Shown piece by piece: positions 10,370 to 19,114 of a stretch of DNA of 64,000 bases; position 1 is the stretch's first letter, and every line of letters starts with the position of its first letter. Position numbers and translations under genes: made by a program. The notes under the pieces were generated by a model that made no database searches, was not told where the DNA came from, and worked only from the letters and a program-made list of their open reading frames with translations. Source of the stretch: Bacteroidetes bacterium ADurb.Bin145 (GTDB taxonomy: Bacteria; Bacteroidota; Bacteroidia; Bacteroidales; VadinHA17); assembly GCA_002070505.1 (NCBI GenBank), contig MWDJ01000002.1:227216-291215 (forward strand), in the 5' to 3' direction.

Positions 10370-10490
10370 TGCTGATTGTTTTGAGAAAACCGATCAAATT
10401 ATCTGCCATTGGAGGAAAATAGACGAATTGACATGATTATCTGATGCTTTAATGTCAAACTGTCAAATAGGAAGTCAATTAATATAATGT

Positions 10491-10498
10491 TATCTTTG
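10491..10498 (+). promoter_or_regulatory. candidate -7 box upstream of the flavin reductase gene
   Basis: TATCTTTG is an exact TAnnTTTG match 25 bp before the ATG at 10524, giving a very short leader. No TTTG is found at -33 spacing. Confidence 0.45.
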
Positions 10499-10523
10499 AG
10501 ACAGTCTGAAACAATCATTGCTA

Positions 10524-11123
10524 ATGTCAAAACTACTGTGGAAACCAGGTACTATGATCTACCCTCTGCCTGCTGTAATGGTCAGCTGCGGAACAGATCC
10601 TTCTGAATACAATATAATAACTGTTTCATGGACAGGCACTATATGTACCGATCCGGCCATGTGTTACATTTCAATCCGGCCTGAGAGGCACTCATATAAT
10701 ATTATACGTAAAACAGGGGAATTTGTCATTAATCTTACCACAAAACCGCTTGCTCATGCTGCCGACTGGTGCGGTGTGAGATCAGGCAGCAAGCATAGCA
10801 AATTCAAGGAAATGGGATTAACGCCGGAAACCGCCACCAAAATAAAAGCTCCGCTCATTAAAGAGTCTCCGGTGAACATTGAGTGTGTTGTCAGGGAAGT
10901 AAAGGAACTGGGTTCACATCACATGTTCATATCAGAGGTAGTAGCTGTTCATGCCGATACGAGATACTACAATGAGGAGACCGGAGTATTCAGACTACAC
11001 GATGCAGAACCTTTGTGCTATGTTCACGGAAAATATTATGAAACCGGAAAACTGATCGGAAAATTTGGTTTTTCAGTTGAAAAGAAAAAGAAAAAAAGAA
11101 AGAAAAATAGTTCTACAGGCTGA
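10524..11123 (+). CDS. flavin reductase family protein (flavoredoxin-like)
   Basis: A 199-residue FMN-binding split-barrel protein. It begins 'KLLWKPGTMIYPLPAVMVSCG', continues 'NIITVSWTGTICTDPAMCYISIRPERHSYNII' and 'GEFVINLTT', the FMN-contact strands of the flavin reductase-like family, and ends with a lysine-rich tail. Such proteins carry FMN for electron transfer (flavoredoxin) or reduce free flavin; the partner is unknown. I prefer ATG 10524 over an in-frame TTG at 10518. It is divergent from clpB, and a short hairpin overlaps its stop codon. Confidence 0.88.
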   Translation: MSKLLWKPGTMIYPLPAVMVSCGTDPSEYNIITVSWTGTICTDPAMCYISIRPERHSYNIIRKTGEFVINLTTKPLAHAADWCGVRSGSKHSKFKEMGLTPETATKIKAPLIKESPVNIECVVREVKELGSHHMFISEVVAVHADTRYYNEETGVFRLHDAEPLCYVHGKYYETGKLIGKFGFSVEKKKKKRKKNSSTG

Positions 11124-11140
11124 ATGTAAAGCCTGTTTAA
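11115..11140 (+). terminator. possible weak terminator after the flavin reductase gene
   Basis: ACAGGCT (11115-11121) pairs with AGCCTGT (11130-11136) across an 8-nt loop, followed by TTAATGTTTG. The stem contains the TGA stop codon. The stem is short and the T run broken, so termination is only possible. Confidence 0.35.
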
Positions 11141-11196
11141 TGTTTGTGCGATTATTAAATTTTATAACTTCAGCTCGGAATTAATAGGCAACACCA

Positions 11197-14100
11197 ATGA
11201 GTGAAAGGATCCTGGAAACACTGATGCAGCTGTTTGCGATCATTGCAAAACCTCTTGCTGACGATCATGAGAGAAGAGGGGTTGTTGAGGCTTTCCTTAG
11301 AAGACTTCTCAATGAGGAACTTGTGAAGGTGTATCTCGCAAAATATGATGCTGCCTATGATGAAGCCAGGAAAAAGCTCGAGAAGAGCAGTGCTGAGCGA
11401 CGTGAGGGGGCAATAGCCATAAGGATCCGGAAACTTTGCAAGGAGATTAACGAACAGGGACAGCTTGACCAGGAGCAAAGGATCGTTGTTGTGATACAGG
11501 CCCTTGAATTCTGCAAATCAGGCAATCCTGAAGTGAGTCCTCTTGAACTGGGTTTTATAAGCACACTTGCTGAAGGCCTCAACATAACAAGTGAAGAATA
11601 CGGATACATCGAGCAGTTTGTCCTTAATTCATTCCATAACTTCCCCGATTCCGAGAATTTTCTTCTGATAAACGGTAACCAGGAAAGTGATCTTAAAGAG
11701 GCAAAACATATCTGGAAAGAGCTGCTGAGAGGGCAGATATGGATTCTATTCGTTCCCTCAGTAAAACTTTACTTCCTGAGATATACGGGTTCCGGTGAAC
11801 TCTCAATGAATGGACAACTACTGCAGGAAGATAAGGTCTATCCTCTAAGTTCAGGATCATCGGTAAAGGGATATAAGATCAAACCAATATATTACTGGGA
11901 TGTGACAATGCAATTCCTAAAGGAGGAATTTGAATCATCAAGGGTGGTATATGAGGTTAACAATATTGAGTATCGTTTCAAAACGGGACAGGTAGGCATC
12001 CACCATATGAGCTTCAGGGAAGAATCCGGAAGGATGGTTGGGATAATGGGCGCAAGCGGTGCCGGTAAGTCTACCCTGCTGAGTGTCCTCAACGGTATTA
12101 ATCCTCCCAACGATGGGGAAGTTCTCATAAACGGCATAAGCATCCATAAGGAAAAGGAAAAAATCAAAGGTCTTATAGGGTATGTCTCACAGGATGACCT
12201 TCTTATCGAAGAGCTGACTGTATTTGAAAATCTCTATTACAACGCCAAGCTCTGTTTCGGGAATATCTCGGACAGGGAAATAATCAATAAGGTTGATAAC
12301 GTACTGAAAAACCTGGGTTTGTATGAGATCCGCGATATGAAAGTCGGGACACCCCTTAACAAGGCTATCAGCGGCGGCCAGAGAAAAAGGCTTAATATTT
12401 CACTGGAACTGATCCGTGAACCGGCTATAATGTTCCTTGATGAACCTACTTCAGGGCTTTCATCGCGTGACTCTGAAAATATTCTCGACCTTTTAAAGGA
12501 TCTTACGCGTAAAGGTAAGCTTCTTTTTATAGTGATACATCAGCCTTCTTCTGACATCTTCAAGATGTTTGATAAGCTTATAATACTTGACACGGGCGGT
12601 TACCTGATATACAACGGAAATCCTATTGAATCGATTGAATATTTCAAGAGAAAGATTGAACAGGCTAATTATAACGAAAGTGAATGTTATGTCTGCGGTA
12701 ACGTTAATCCTGAACAGATATTTAATATTGTAGAGACACGTGTCTTTACTGAAAGCGGAAAACCTACCGATACAAGGAGAATATCTCCGGCTGACTGGAG
12801 TAATCATTACAAAGCTGAAAAGAAAGAAGACTATATTGAACCAGGAGGAGCTTTGCCTGAGATCAATTTCAGGTCTCCGGGGATGCTCAGGCAGCTTATC
12901 ATTTTCATCAAACGCGATCTCCTCTCCAAACTGTCTGACGTGCAATATCTTCTTATTACACTTCTTGAAGCACCCATCCTGGCGGCAGCGCTTTCCTTTC
13001 TTATCCGGTATTTCGATGAAAGCGTCTCCGCTCCAAAATACACCCTCTATGAGAACAGTAATCTTCCGGTTTATATTTTCATGTCTGTGATCATAGCAAT
13101 ATTCATGGGGCTTACTGTCAGTGCTGAAGAGATCATTAAAGACAGGAAAATACTTAAAAGGGAGGCCTTCCTGAACCTGAGCTGGAACAGTTACCTTGTA
13201 TCAAAAGTCTTCGTTCAGCTTGGTATCTCAGCTATCCAGGCACTCACCTTTGTATTGATAGGTAATACGATAATAGGTATAAAAGGGATGTTCTTTCAGT
13301 ACTGGCTTGTACTGTTTTCCTGCTGGGCAGGTGCCAACCTGATGGGACTAATAATCTCCGACAGCTTTAAAGCTGTTGTAACAATATATATCCTGATACC
13401 ATTCCTTGTTATCCCGCAGATTATTCTAAGTGGTATAATGGTAAAATTCGAAAAACTCAATCCAAATCTTTCATCACCTGTATCTATACCGGTATATGGT
13501 GAGCTATTATCAGCCAGATGGGGCTATGAAGCACTGTCCGTGAAACAATTCAAAGATAACAGGTATGAGCGGCAGTTCTATGTTTATGATAAGGCAATGA
13601 GTCTTGCAAAATATAAGAAAGACTACTGGTATATAGAGGTTAAGGGTAACCTGGAAGAAATCCAGACTGATCTTAACAATAATACAAGAAGTAAGGATTT
13701 CGATAACAAGCTAAGGGTAGTATATAACGAATTCCGGAAGGATGCTATTAACTATCCTTCACTGAAATTTGATAAATATGAGCTGCTTACTCCTGAACAG
13801 GTGACTCCTGAAATAATTACGGAAGCACTTGCCCGGCTTGAGGTTGAACGGAAATATTTTGTTGCCTATTCAAATAATGCCAAAAACAAGAAAGATGCGT
13901 TACTGACAAAGCTCCAGGAGACGGATAACAAGGCGTTTCTGAAGCTACGTGATGATTATGCCAATGAATCACTTGAGGAGTTTGTTACAAACAAAAATGA
14001 GACAGAAAAGATAATCGAATTCAAAGGAGAGCTGGTTCAGAAACTTGATCCCATATACATGGATCCCAAATACCCCTTCATAAAAGCTCACTTCTACTCT

Positions 14101-14268
14101 CCGGTGAAATGGTTGTTCGGAAGGCAGATGGACACATATGTAGTTAATATAATAGTATTGTGGTTCATGTCATTGATGTTTTATTTTATTCTTTATTTCA
14201 GGCTTCTCAAGAAAGTGCTTGATTCCGGAGAGACCGCCTTCGGGAAGAAATCGAGGTTAAGCGAGTAG
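11197..14268 (+). CDS. ABCG-type ABC transporter with N-terminal TerB-like and FHA-like regions
   Basis: A 1023-residue half-transporter fusion. Residues 1-165 are helical and acidic, resembling TerB/DjlA-type domains. About 170-230 is a beta-rich, FHA-like stretch ('KLYFLRYTGSGELSMNGQ'). The ATPase (about 240-480) has Walker A 'GASGAGKST' near 285, Q-loop 'YVSQDD', signature 'SGGQRKRLNI' near 392 and Walker B 'IMFLDEPTSGL'. A White/ABCG-type membrane domain starts near 595; a large non-membrane segment (about 785-960) sits before the last helix. The substrate is unknown. The fusion with sensor-like domains suggests regulated export. A good terminator follows. Confidence 0.85.
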   Translation: MSERILETLMQLFAIIAKPLADDHERRGVVEAFLRRLLNEELVKVYLAKYDAAYDEARKKLEKSSAERREGAIAIRIRKLCKEINEQGQLDQEQRIVVVIQALEFCKSGNPEVSPLELGFISTLAEGLNITSEEYGYIEQFVLNSFHNFPDSENFLLINGNQESDLKEAKHIWKELLRGQIWILFVPSVKLYFLRYTGSGELSMNGQLLQEDKVYPLSSGSSVKGYKIKPIYYWDVTMQFLKEEFESSRVVYEVNNIEYRFKTGQVGIHHMSFREESGRMVGIMGASGAGKSTLLSVLNGINPPNDGEVLINGISIHKEKEKIKGLIGYVSQDDLLIEELTVFENLYYNAKLCFGNISDREIINKVDNVLKNLGLYEIRDMKVGTPLNKAISGGQRKRLNISLELIREPAIMFLDEPTSGLSSRDSENILDLLKDLTRKGKLLFIVIHQPSSDIFKMFDKLIILDTGGYLIYNGNPIESIEYFKRKIEQANYNESECYVCGNVNPEQIFNIVETRVFTESGKPTDTRRISPADWSNHYKAEKKEDYIEPGGALPEINFRSPGMLRQLIIFIKRDLLSKLSDVQYLLITLLEAPILAAALSFLIRYFDESVSAPKYTLYENSNLPVYIFMSVIIAIFMGLTVSAEEIIKDRKILKREAFLNLSWNSYLVSKVFVQLGISAIQALTFVLIGNTIIGIKGMFFQYWLVLFSCWAGANLMGLIISDSFKAVVTIYILIPFLVIPQIILSGIMVKFEKLNPNLSSPVSIPVYGELLSARWGYEALSVKQFKDNRYERQFYVYDKAMSLAKYKKDYWYIEVKGNLEEIQTDLNNNTRSKDFDNKLRVVYNEFRKDAINYPSLKFDKYELLTPEQVTPEIITEALARLEVERKYFVAYSNNAKNKKDALLTKLQETDNKAFLKLRDDYANESLEEFVTNKNETEKIIEFKGELVQKLDPIYMDPKYPFIKAHFYSPVKWLFGRQMDTYVVNIIVLWFMSLMFYFILYFRLLKKVLDSGETAFGKKSRLSE

Positions 14269-14277
14269 AAAAAACTA

Positions 14278-14308
14278 AGGGTGTCTTTGTGAGACACCCT
14301 CCTTTTTA
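14278..14308 (+). terminator. rho-independent terminator after the ABC transporter
   Basis: A perfect 9-bp stem, AGGGTGTCT (14278-14286) with AGACACCCT (14292-14300), encloses a 5-nt loop and is followed by CCTTTTT. It lies 10 bp past the transporter stop, between two convergent genes, and may work in both directions. Confidence 0.8.
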
Positions 14309-14348
14309 GTTACTGGATTACCGATCAGAAAATTGCCAGGAGACTAGT

Positions 14349-14729
14349 TTATTCAACGATCTCTATCATTTTAAAGGGAACCCTGATAATGGATTCATAA
14401 TCTTCACCGGCTTCCAGCATATCTTCATCATCTTCCTCATAATACCAGTTGACCTCGACTTCATTCTTTGCCTTATGGATAGCTTCAAGCTTCTTGAATA
14501 CATCCAGAATGCATTTTGAGGAGCTTGTGTTGAAATATTCAAGCCTTATATTTACGACAGTTTTGTTAAGAGGTGTTTCTTTATAACCGTCCAGCCAGTC
14601 AACGATAGGTTTGTAAAACTCTACTGAGTTTTCCGGGATTGAACGTCCCTTGATTTCAAATATACCTTCTGCAGCATCAAATCTGACAGTCGGGGTTTTT
14701 GGTGTTCCTTCAATGATGATCGGTTCCAT
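14349..14729 (-). CDS. siaC: SiaC family regulatory phosphoprotein (DUF1987)
   Basis: The 126-residue protein shows the DUF1987/SiaC pattern: N-terminal 'GTPKTPTVRFDAAEGIFEIKGRS', then 'YFNTSSSK' with a threonine at residue 68, the same position that is phosphorylated by SiaB in Pseudomonas aeruginosa SiaC. There, unphosphorylated SiaC activates the diguanylate cyclase SiaD. No GGDEF gene is visible here, so the partner in this organism is open. It lies 38 bp downstream of the SiaB-like kinase on the same strand, a conserved pair. Confidence 0.88.
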   Translation of the reverse strand: MEPIIIEGTPKTPTVRFDAAEGIFEIKGRSIPENSVEFYKPIVDWLDGYKETPLNKTVVNIRLEYFNTSSSKCILDVFKKLEAIHKAKNEVEVNWYYEEDDEDMLEAGEDYESIIRVPFKMIEIVE

Positions 14730-14767
14730 CTTATAAAGTTTTTTTGGTTTATCTGATTTATCTTTAA

Positions 14768-15325
14768 TTAATTGTCCTCATTTACTAAAATATCCAGATA
14801 GAAAAATGAATATTTATCGTTATATTCTTTAAATGTATATTCGAGTTTGTTACCTGTTTTTCTTGCTATATCCACAAGCCCGAGTCCCCCTCCTCCCTTG
14901 GCAGAGATCCTCTGGTGATTGAGAATGAACTTATAAAGTTCTTTTATCTCTTCATGGCTTGAACGATTGATCTTTTTGATCTTTTCCTCAAGTCTTTCAA
15001 CATTATCGGCCTTAACAAAGTTCCCTGTGATAATCTTATAACCCCTGTCGACCTTCTGAACTATAAGCATTCCGAATTTTTCAGAAGTCTGATCCTCAAA
15101 ATCATCAGGTACCTTGTCAACATGGTGGTAAAGGTTCTGAAGGCTTTCGACCAATACGTTATAGACTTTTTTCCTGAGTCTTGACTGGTCATTTACCTGA
15201 ATCATCTTATCCTCAACCGTATCAAGTATATGATTGATAACATCAGAATCAACATTACCTTTATAAAAAAGAATAATGTTATTCTTTAACTGGTCCGGTA
15301 AATAACTCTCTATATTAAAGCCCAT
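14768..15325 (-). CDS. siaB: SiaB family protein kinase
   Basis: A 185-residue GHKL-fold kinase of the SiaB/DUF6272 family. The N box is seen in 'LVESLQNLYHHVDK' near residue 66 and a glycine-rich ATP-lid motif 'AKGGGGLGLVDIARK' near 145. Known SiaB proteins phosphorylate SiaC on threonine and, in Pseudomonas, are opposed by the PP2C phosphatase SiaA. Neither a SiaA phosphatase nor SiaD is next to the pair here. It forms an operon with siaC and probably controls a partner-switch output. Confidence 0.85.
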   Translation of the reverse strand: MGFNIESYLPDQLKNNIILFYKGNVDSDVINHILDTVEDKMIQVNDQSRLRKKVYNVLVESLQNLYHHVDKVPDDFEDQTSEKFGMLIVQKVDRGYKIITGNFVKADNVERLEEKIKKINRSSHEEIKELYKFILNHQRISAKGGGGLGLVDIARKTGNKLEYTFKEYNDKYSFFYLDILVNEDN

Positions 15326-15486
15326 TTAAGCTTCCAGTTGGATATGGAATTTTTTACGATAACAAATATAATAAAAATATGAAGTTAGCAAATTTTAACT
15401 TTTCCACATACCGGTTCTTGGAAAATTGCGCCATTTTTTGATAAATCAGCTAAATTATGATGATGAACGGCATTTTCAGAAAGATG

Positions 15487-16638
15487 TCAGGCGACATTGT
15501 CCTTTCGTGAACCCTGAAACATCTCATATCCTGCTAATATACATTCAATTGAACCGTTGAAAAGTTTATATTTCAGGCTGGCTTTAAGCCCAATTCCGTT
15601 AAGGTATTCTTTACCTGAAGTTATTATCCATGCTTTATGTCCATGGAAATTATGTTTGAGCGTCGATCCGATACTCTTGTACAGGTCCGTCAGTTCTTCG
15701 ACCTCCAGCCTCTGTCCGTAAGGAGGATTAAATACCAGGAAACCTTCATTATCCAAAGGCTTTAAGTACTTAAAATCAGCCACTTCAAAAGAGATCACAC
15801 CCTTCAGTCCTGCCTTTTCTGCATTTATTACAGCCTGCTTTATTGCTTCCCCTGAGATATCCGATCCTGCAATCCTTGATTGTGATCTAAGTATCTTTCC
15901 ATCGTATTCCTTCCTTACTTTATTGAAAAGCTTCTCATCAAAGTCTTTCCATCTGGTGAATCCGAAAAAGCTTCTGAAGATCCCCGGAGGTACATTGTTT
16001 GCCATCAGTCCGGCTTCAATTGGTATGGTTCCGGAGCCACACATAGGATCAAGAAGTGGAGTGGAGACATCCCAGCCGGAGAGCATAAGTATGCCTGCTG
16101 CAAGAACTTCATTGAGAGGAGCTTTCCCCTGCTCAACTCTGTACCCGCGCTTGTACAGAGGGATCACTGATGAGTCAAGCGACAGTGAAACCCTGTTCCC
16201 GCTTATATGCACATTAATCAGCAGGTCAGGATTACCCGTATCCACATTTGGTCTTCTGCCTGTTCTGTTCCTTAAATGATCTGCAATTGCATCCTTTACT
16301 ACCAGTCCGGGATAGGCATTATGGCTGAATATTTTTGAGTTGACCACGGGTGCTATTGAAAAAGTCATTTCAGCATCAATCACTTCTGACCAGTTTACCT
16401 CATATGATCTTCTGTAGAGATCCTCCCTGGAGGATATATTGAATCCTGCCACAGGCATCAGTACAGAGAGAGCCGTGCGTAAACAATAGTTAGCCCTGTA
16501 TAGAAGCTCTTTGTTGCCAGTGAACATTACTGCACGGTTTGCCGGCTCTACATCTGAAGCACCCAGCTCTCTGAGTTCAGCAGCAAGGACATTCTCAAGA
16601 CCATAAAGGGTCTTTGCCACAAATTTAATTGTACCCAT
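15487..16638 (-). CDS. THUMP-domain class I rRNA (guanine-N2) methyltransferase
   Basis: A 383-residue RlmL/TrmN-type methyltransferase. The N-terminal THUMP region (to about 160) binds RNA. The SAM-binding part follows, with 'PLLDPMCGSGTIPIEAGLMA' (motif I) near 200 and the catalytic 'VFNPPYGQRLE' near 300, the N/D-PP-Y motif used for N2-guanine methylation. It corresponds to the N-terminal half of E. coli RlmL without the RlmK half, so m2G2445 of 23S rRNA is the likely target. I prefer ATG 16638 over the in-frame TTG at 16647. Confidence 0.88.
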   Translation of the reverse strand: MGTIKFVAKTLYGLENVLAAELRELGASDVEPANRAVMFTGNKELLYRANYCLRTALSVLMPVAGFNISSREDLYRRSYEVNWSEVIDAEMTFSIAPVVNSKIFSHNAYPGLVVKDAIADHLRNRTGRRPNVDTGNPDLLINVHISGNRVSLSLDSSVIPLYKRGYRVEQGKAPLNEVLAAGILMLSGWDVSTPLLDPMCGSGTIPIEAGLMANNVPPGIFRSFFGFTRWKDFDEKLFNKVRKEYDGKILRSQSRIAGSDISGEAIKQAVINAEKAGLKGVISFEVADFKYLKPLDNEGFLVFNPPYGQRLEVEELTDLYKSIGSTLKHNFHGHKAWIITSGKEYLNGIGLKASLKYKLFNGSIECILAGYEMFQGSRKDNVA

Positions 16639-16764
16639 GACTGTCAAAGTTAATTATTTGAGCTGATAAACTGTTTTTTTGCCTGATCCTCTATGAGAAA
16701 ATAAAACATGTTGCTATTTTTAGCGTTTTAAAACAGGTAGTGTAATAAATTAATTTTTAATATA

Positions 16765-17190
16765 ATGAAGAAGCTGAATCTTTACCCGGTTGTTTTCCTT
16801 TCTCTTATCCTTCTGACTTTCACTTCGTGTGAAAAAGATAAGCCTCTGGCTGAGGCTATAATCGGCACCTGGGAAATACAGGACAGGACGGTTGTTGTTT
16901 ATGAAAACGGCATTAAAAAGGAATCTCATACTGAATATCTGGAAGCCGATGAGATGGTTTTCCAGTTTGTTTCTGGCGGCACGGGAATATATTATGAATA
17001 TACCAGCAATCATGTTTTTAACTGGGCTCTGGCCAATGCAACACTTGTTATCAGTAATCTTTTTGAAGAAGATCTGCAGGCTGAATTAACAATAGATGGT
17101 GATGTGATGATATTATCATATGATGAGACTAACAGCCAACAGCCATCTGTCAAATATGAATACTATTTTACGGGGTACAGGGTTAATTAA
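16765..17190 (+). CDS. lipocalin-like lipoprotein of unknown function
   Basis: A 141-residue protein with a lipoprotein signal (hydrophobic stretch ending 'LLTFTSCEKD', lipobox Cys near residue 22). The mature part starts 'AIIGTWEIQDRTVV' and alternates short beta strands, like the lipocalin-like lipoproteins common in Bacteroidota. No catalytic residues can be named. It is convergent with the S41 protease gene, whose stop lies 4 bp away. Anchoring to a cell membrane is inferred from the lipobox. Confidence 0.7.
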   Translation: MKKLNLYPVVFLSLILLTFTSCEKDKPLAEAIIGTWEIQDRTVVVYENGIKKESHTEYLEADEMVFQFVSGGTGIYYEYTSNHVFNWALANATLVISNLFEEDLQAELTIDGDVMILSYDETNSQQPSVKYEYYFTGYRVN

Positions 17191-17193
17191 TAG

Positions 17194-18822
17194 TTAAAGA
17201 GTCCCTTCCGCAAGTTCACCAGATCTATTCCGCAGAATACGGTTATAGGTTCCTGCATCTGAGATAACCTCAAGGGCTTTATCTATGACAGGATCTTTTT
17301 CGTTAATTATCCGGTAATACTCGTTAACCTGCCATATATTGCTTGCAACCAATGCCTTCAATATAAGCAGCATCTCTTCTTTTGATCTGTTGAATTGATT
17401 TTCAACATATTTTACACCCAACTCCTCTCCTTTTTTTATGAATTCGTTCACTTCTGCGGAAGTGAATTGAAAACCTTCCTTGAATTCATCGAAAGAGGTA
17501 TAACGGGAAGTTATTTTTGCTCTGTTCCTGTCGGTATATTCAAGAACAAATGAACGGAAAACATCTCTCCTTACAAGTGACCTGTAATAATCTGAATAAT
17601 TTGCTGTATCGGCAGCCATAAACACATCAGGCATGATCCCTCCTCCGCCGTATACTGTTCTGCCGTTAACGAGAGTCCTGAATTTCAGTGAATCAGGCAT
17701 ATGGATGCTATCGGCAGAAATCATTTCCCCGTCGGAGTATCTTTTGTAAAAGGCACTCATATACTTATCATAACCTTCATTATAAGGAGACTGTATTGAT
17801 CTGCCTGTAGGAGTGTAATATCTTGCGATTGTCAGGCGGATCATTGAACCGTCAGTCAGATAGAACGGGTTCTGTACAAGTCCTTTGCCAAAAGTGCGCC
17901 GGCCTATTATTACACCCCTGTCCCAATCCTGTATTGCGCCGGCAAATATCTCGGTGGCTGAAGCTGAACCTTCATCGGTAAGGACCACAACTCTCGCTGA
18001 TGAGAGATCGCCTGATCCTGCAGACTTGTAATCTTTTCTCGGGTATTTTCGTCCGATGAGATAAACAAGCAGGTTCTTATCCCTGAAGAAATGATTAGCC
18101 AGGTCTGTCGCAGCTGCCATATAACCGCCCCCGTTGTTTCTCAGATCAATCACCAGGTTTTTCATATTCTTCTGCTTCAGCTGAGCAACTGCATCCCTGA
18201 ATTCCTTGTCGGTCGTTGCGGCAAACTTGTTTAGCTTCACATAACCCGTTTCCTTATCAAGCATATAAGCTGCATCAAGGCTGTTAATGGGTATTTTATC
18301 GCGTACAATAGTGTAATCTAGAATATTTCTGACACCTTTTCTGAAGACACCAATATTGACGACTGTTCCCTTAGGTCCCATAAGTCTGTTTCTGACACCG
18401 GTTGTCGTTATCCTGATACCTGAGACTTTTTCGCCGTTTATAGTGACTATCCTGTCTCCTGGAAGAAGGCCCACTTTCTCAGACGGCCCGCCCGGTATTG
18501 GTTCAATAACGATTATAGTATCGCGGAGTAAATTGAAGGAAATACCTATTCCCTCAAAATTACCAAGAAGCGGCTGGTTAGCTTCCTTAACTTCTTCGGC
18601 AGATATATATGTAGAATGAGGATCCAGATCTCTAAGCATATCAATTATAACCTTCTCAGTTATTTTGCTCAGGTTTGTCGAATCGACGTAAAAATCTTCG
18701 ATCAGATTAAGCGTCCTGCCAAACTTAATCGTTTCATTCGTCAAAGTCTGCCCTGATACATATTGACTTCCTGACAAGAATATCAATATAAAAGCGACTG
18801 CCAGAATTTTCCTGATTATCAT
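17194..18822 (-). CDS. S41 family carboxy-terminal processing peptidase
   Basis: A periplasmic serine protease of the CtpA/Prc type, 542 residues, with a signal peptide (1-25). A PDZ domain (about 85-165) has the carboxylate-binding 'GIGISFNLL' start and 'GGPSEKVGLLPGDRI'. The catalytic core has 'TDEGSASATEIFAGAIQD' near residue 285 with the serine, and 'RRTFGKGLVQ' with the lysine of the Ser-Lys dyad near 310. The C-terminal 150 residues are helical, as in Bacteroidota homologues. Its substrate is unknown; the family trims or degrades envelope proteins from their C termini. Confidence 0.93.
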   Translation of the reverse strand: MIIRKILAVAFILIFLSGSQYVSGQTLTNETIKFGRTLNLIEDFYVDSTNLSKITEKVIIDMLRDLDPHSTYISAEEVKEANQPLLGNFEGIGISFNLLRDTIIVIEPIPGGPSEKVGLLPGDRIVTINGEKVSGIRITTTGVRNRLMGPKGTVVNIGVFRKGVRNILDYTIVRDKIPINSLDAAYMLDKETGYVKLNKFAATTDKEFRDAVAQLKQKNMKNLVIDLRNNGGGYMAAATDLANHFFRDKNLLVYLIGRKYPRKDYKSAGSGDLSSARVVVLTDEGSASATEIFAGAIQDWDRGVIIGRRTFGKGLVQNPFYLTDGSMIRLTIARYYTPTGRSIQSPYNEGYDKYMSAFYKRYSDGEMISADSIHMPDSLKFRTLVNGRTVYGGGGIMPDVFMAADTANYSDYYRSLVRRDVFRSFVLEYTDRNRAKITSRYTSFDEFKEGFQFTSAEVNEFIKKGEELGVKYVENQFNRSKEEMLLILKALVASNIWQVNEYYRIINEKDPVIDKALEVISDAGTYNRILRNRSGELAEGTL

Positions 18823-19114
18823 GATTATGTTTCCTCTCTTTCTATGTATTGTTCATTGTTAAATGGCCTTGATTTTCTTCGTTTACCCCGGCCCCAAGGG
18901 GAGCGAAGAACCGATCCCGACTTGTCGGGAGAGCTCGACGAAGTCAAAATCAACTTACTCCCCCCTCGCCTTCGCGTAGCCGCTTCGGCGGAGCAAGGTT
19001 GGGGTTGGGGTAGATGTATTGATTTTCAAGCGTTTTGTAATTCATTATGTAATATTACCGATAGTCAAATAACTTATTATATACCTGTTACAACAATTTT
19101 CGTGCCCTAAGGTT
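18823..19114. repeat. 292-bp spacer with several palindromes, no gene
   Basis: Contains TCCCGACTTGTCGGGA (an inverted repeat), the pair CTTCGTTTACCCC...GGGGAGCGAAG, CGCCTTCGCGTAGCCGCTTCGGCGGAG and GGTTGGGGTTGGGG. These resemble the mosaic of dispersed intergenic palindromes seen elsewhere in the window. I see no credible coding sequence; the plus-strand frame through it has no family features. Confidence 0.6.

Noticed and set aside
10370-10517. CIRCE/HrcA operator at clpB
   Set aside because: No TTAGCACTC-N9-GAGTGCTAA-like repeat was found in the spacer.
12493-12945. 150-codon minus-strand open frame inside the ABC transporter
   Set aside because: Antisense shadow of the region between the ATPase and membrane domains; no recognisable family.
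14278-14308. Small regulatory RNA
   Set aside because: The stem-loop with T run directly after a stop codon is fully explained as a terminator.
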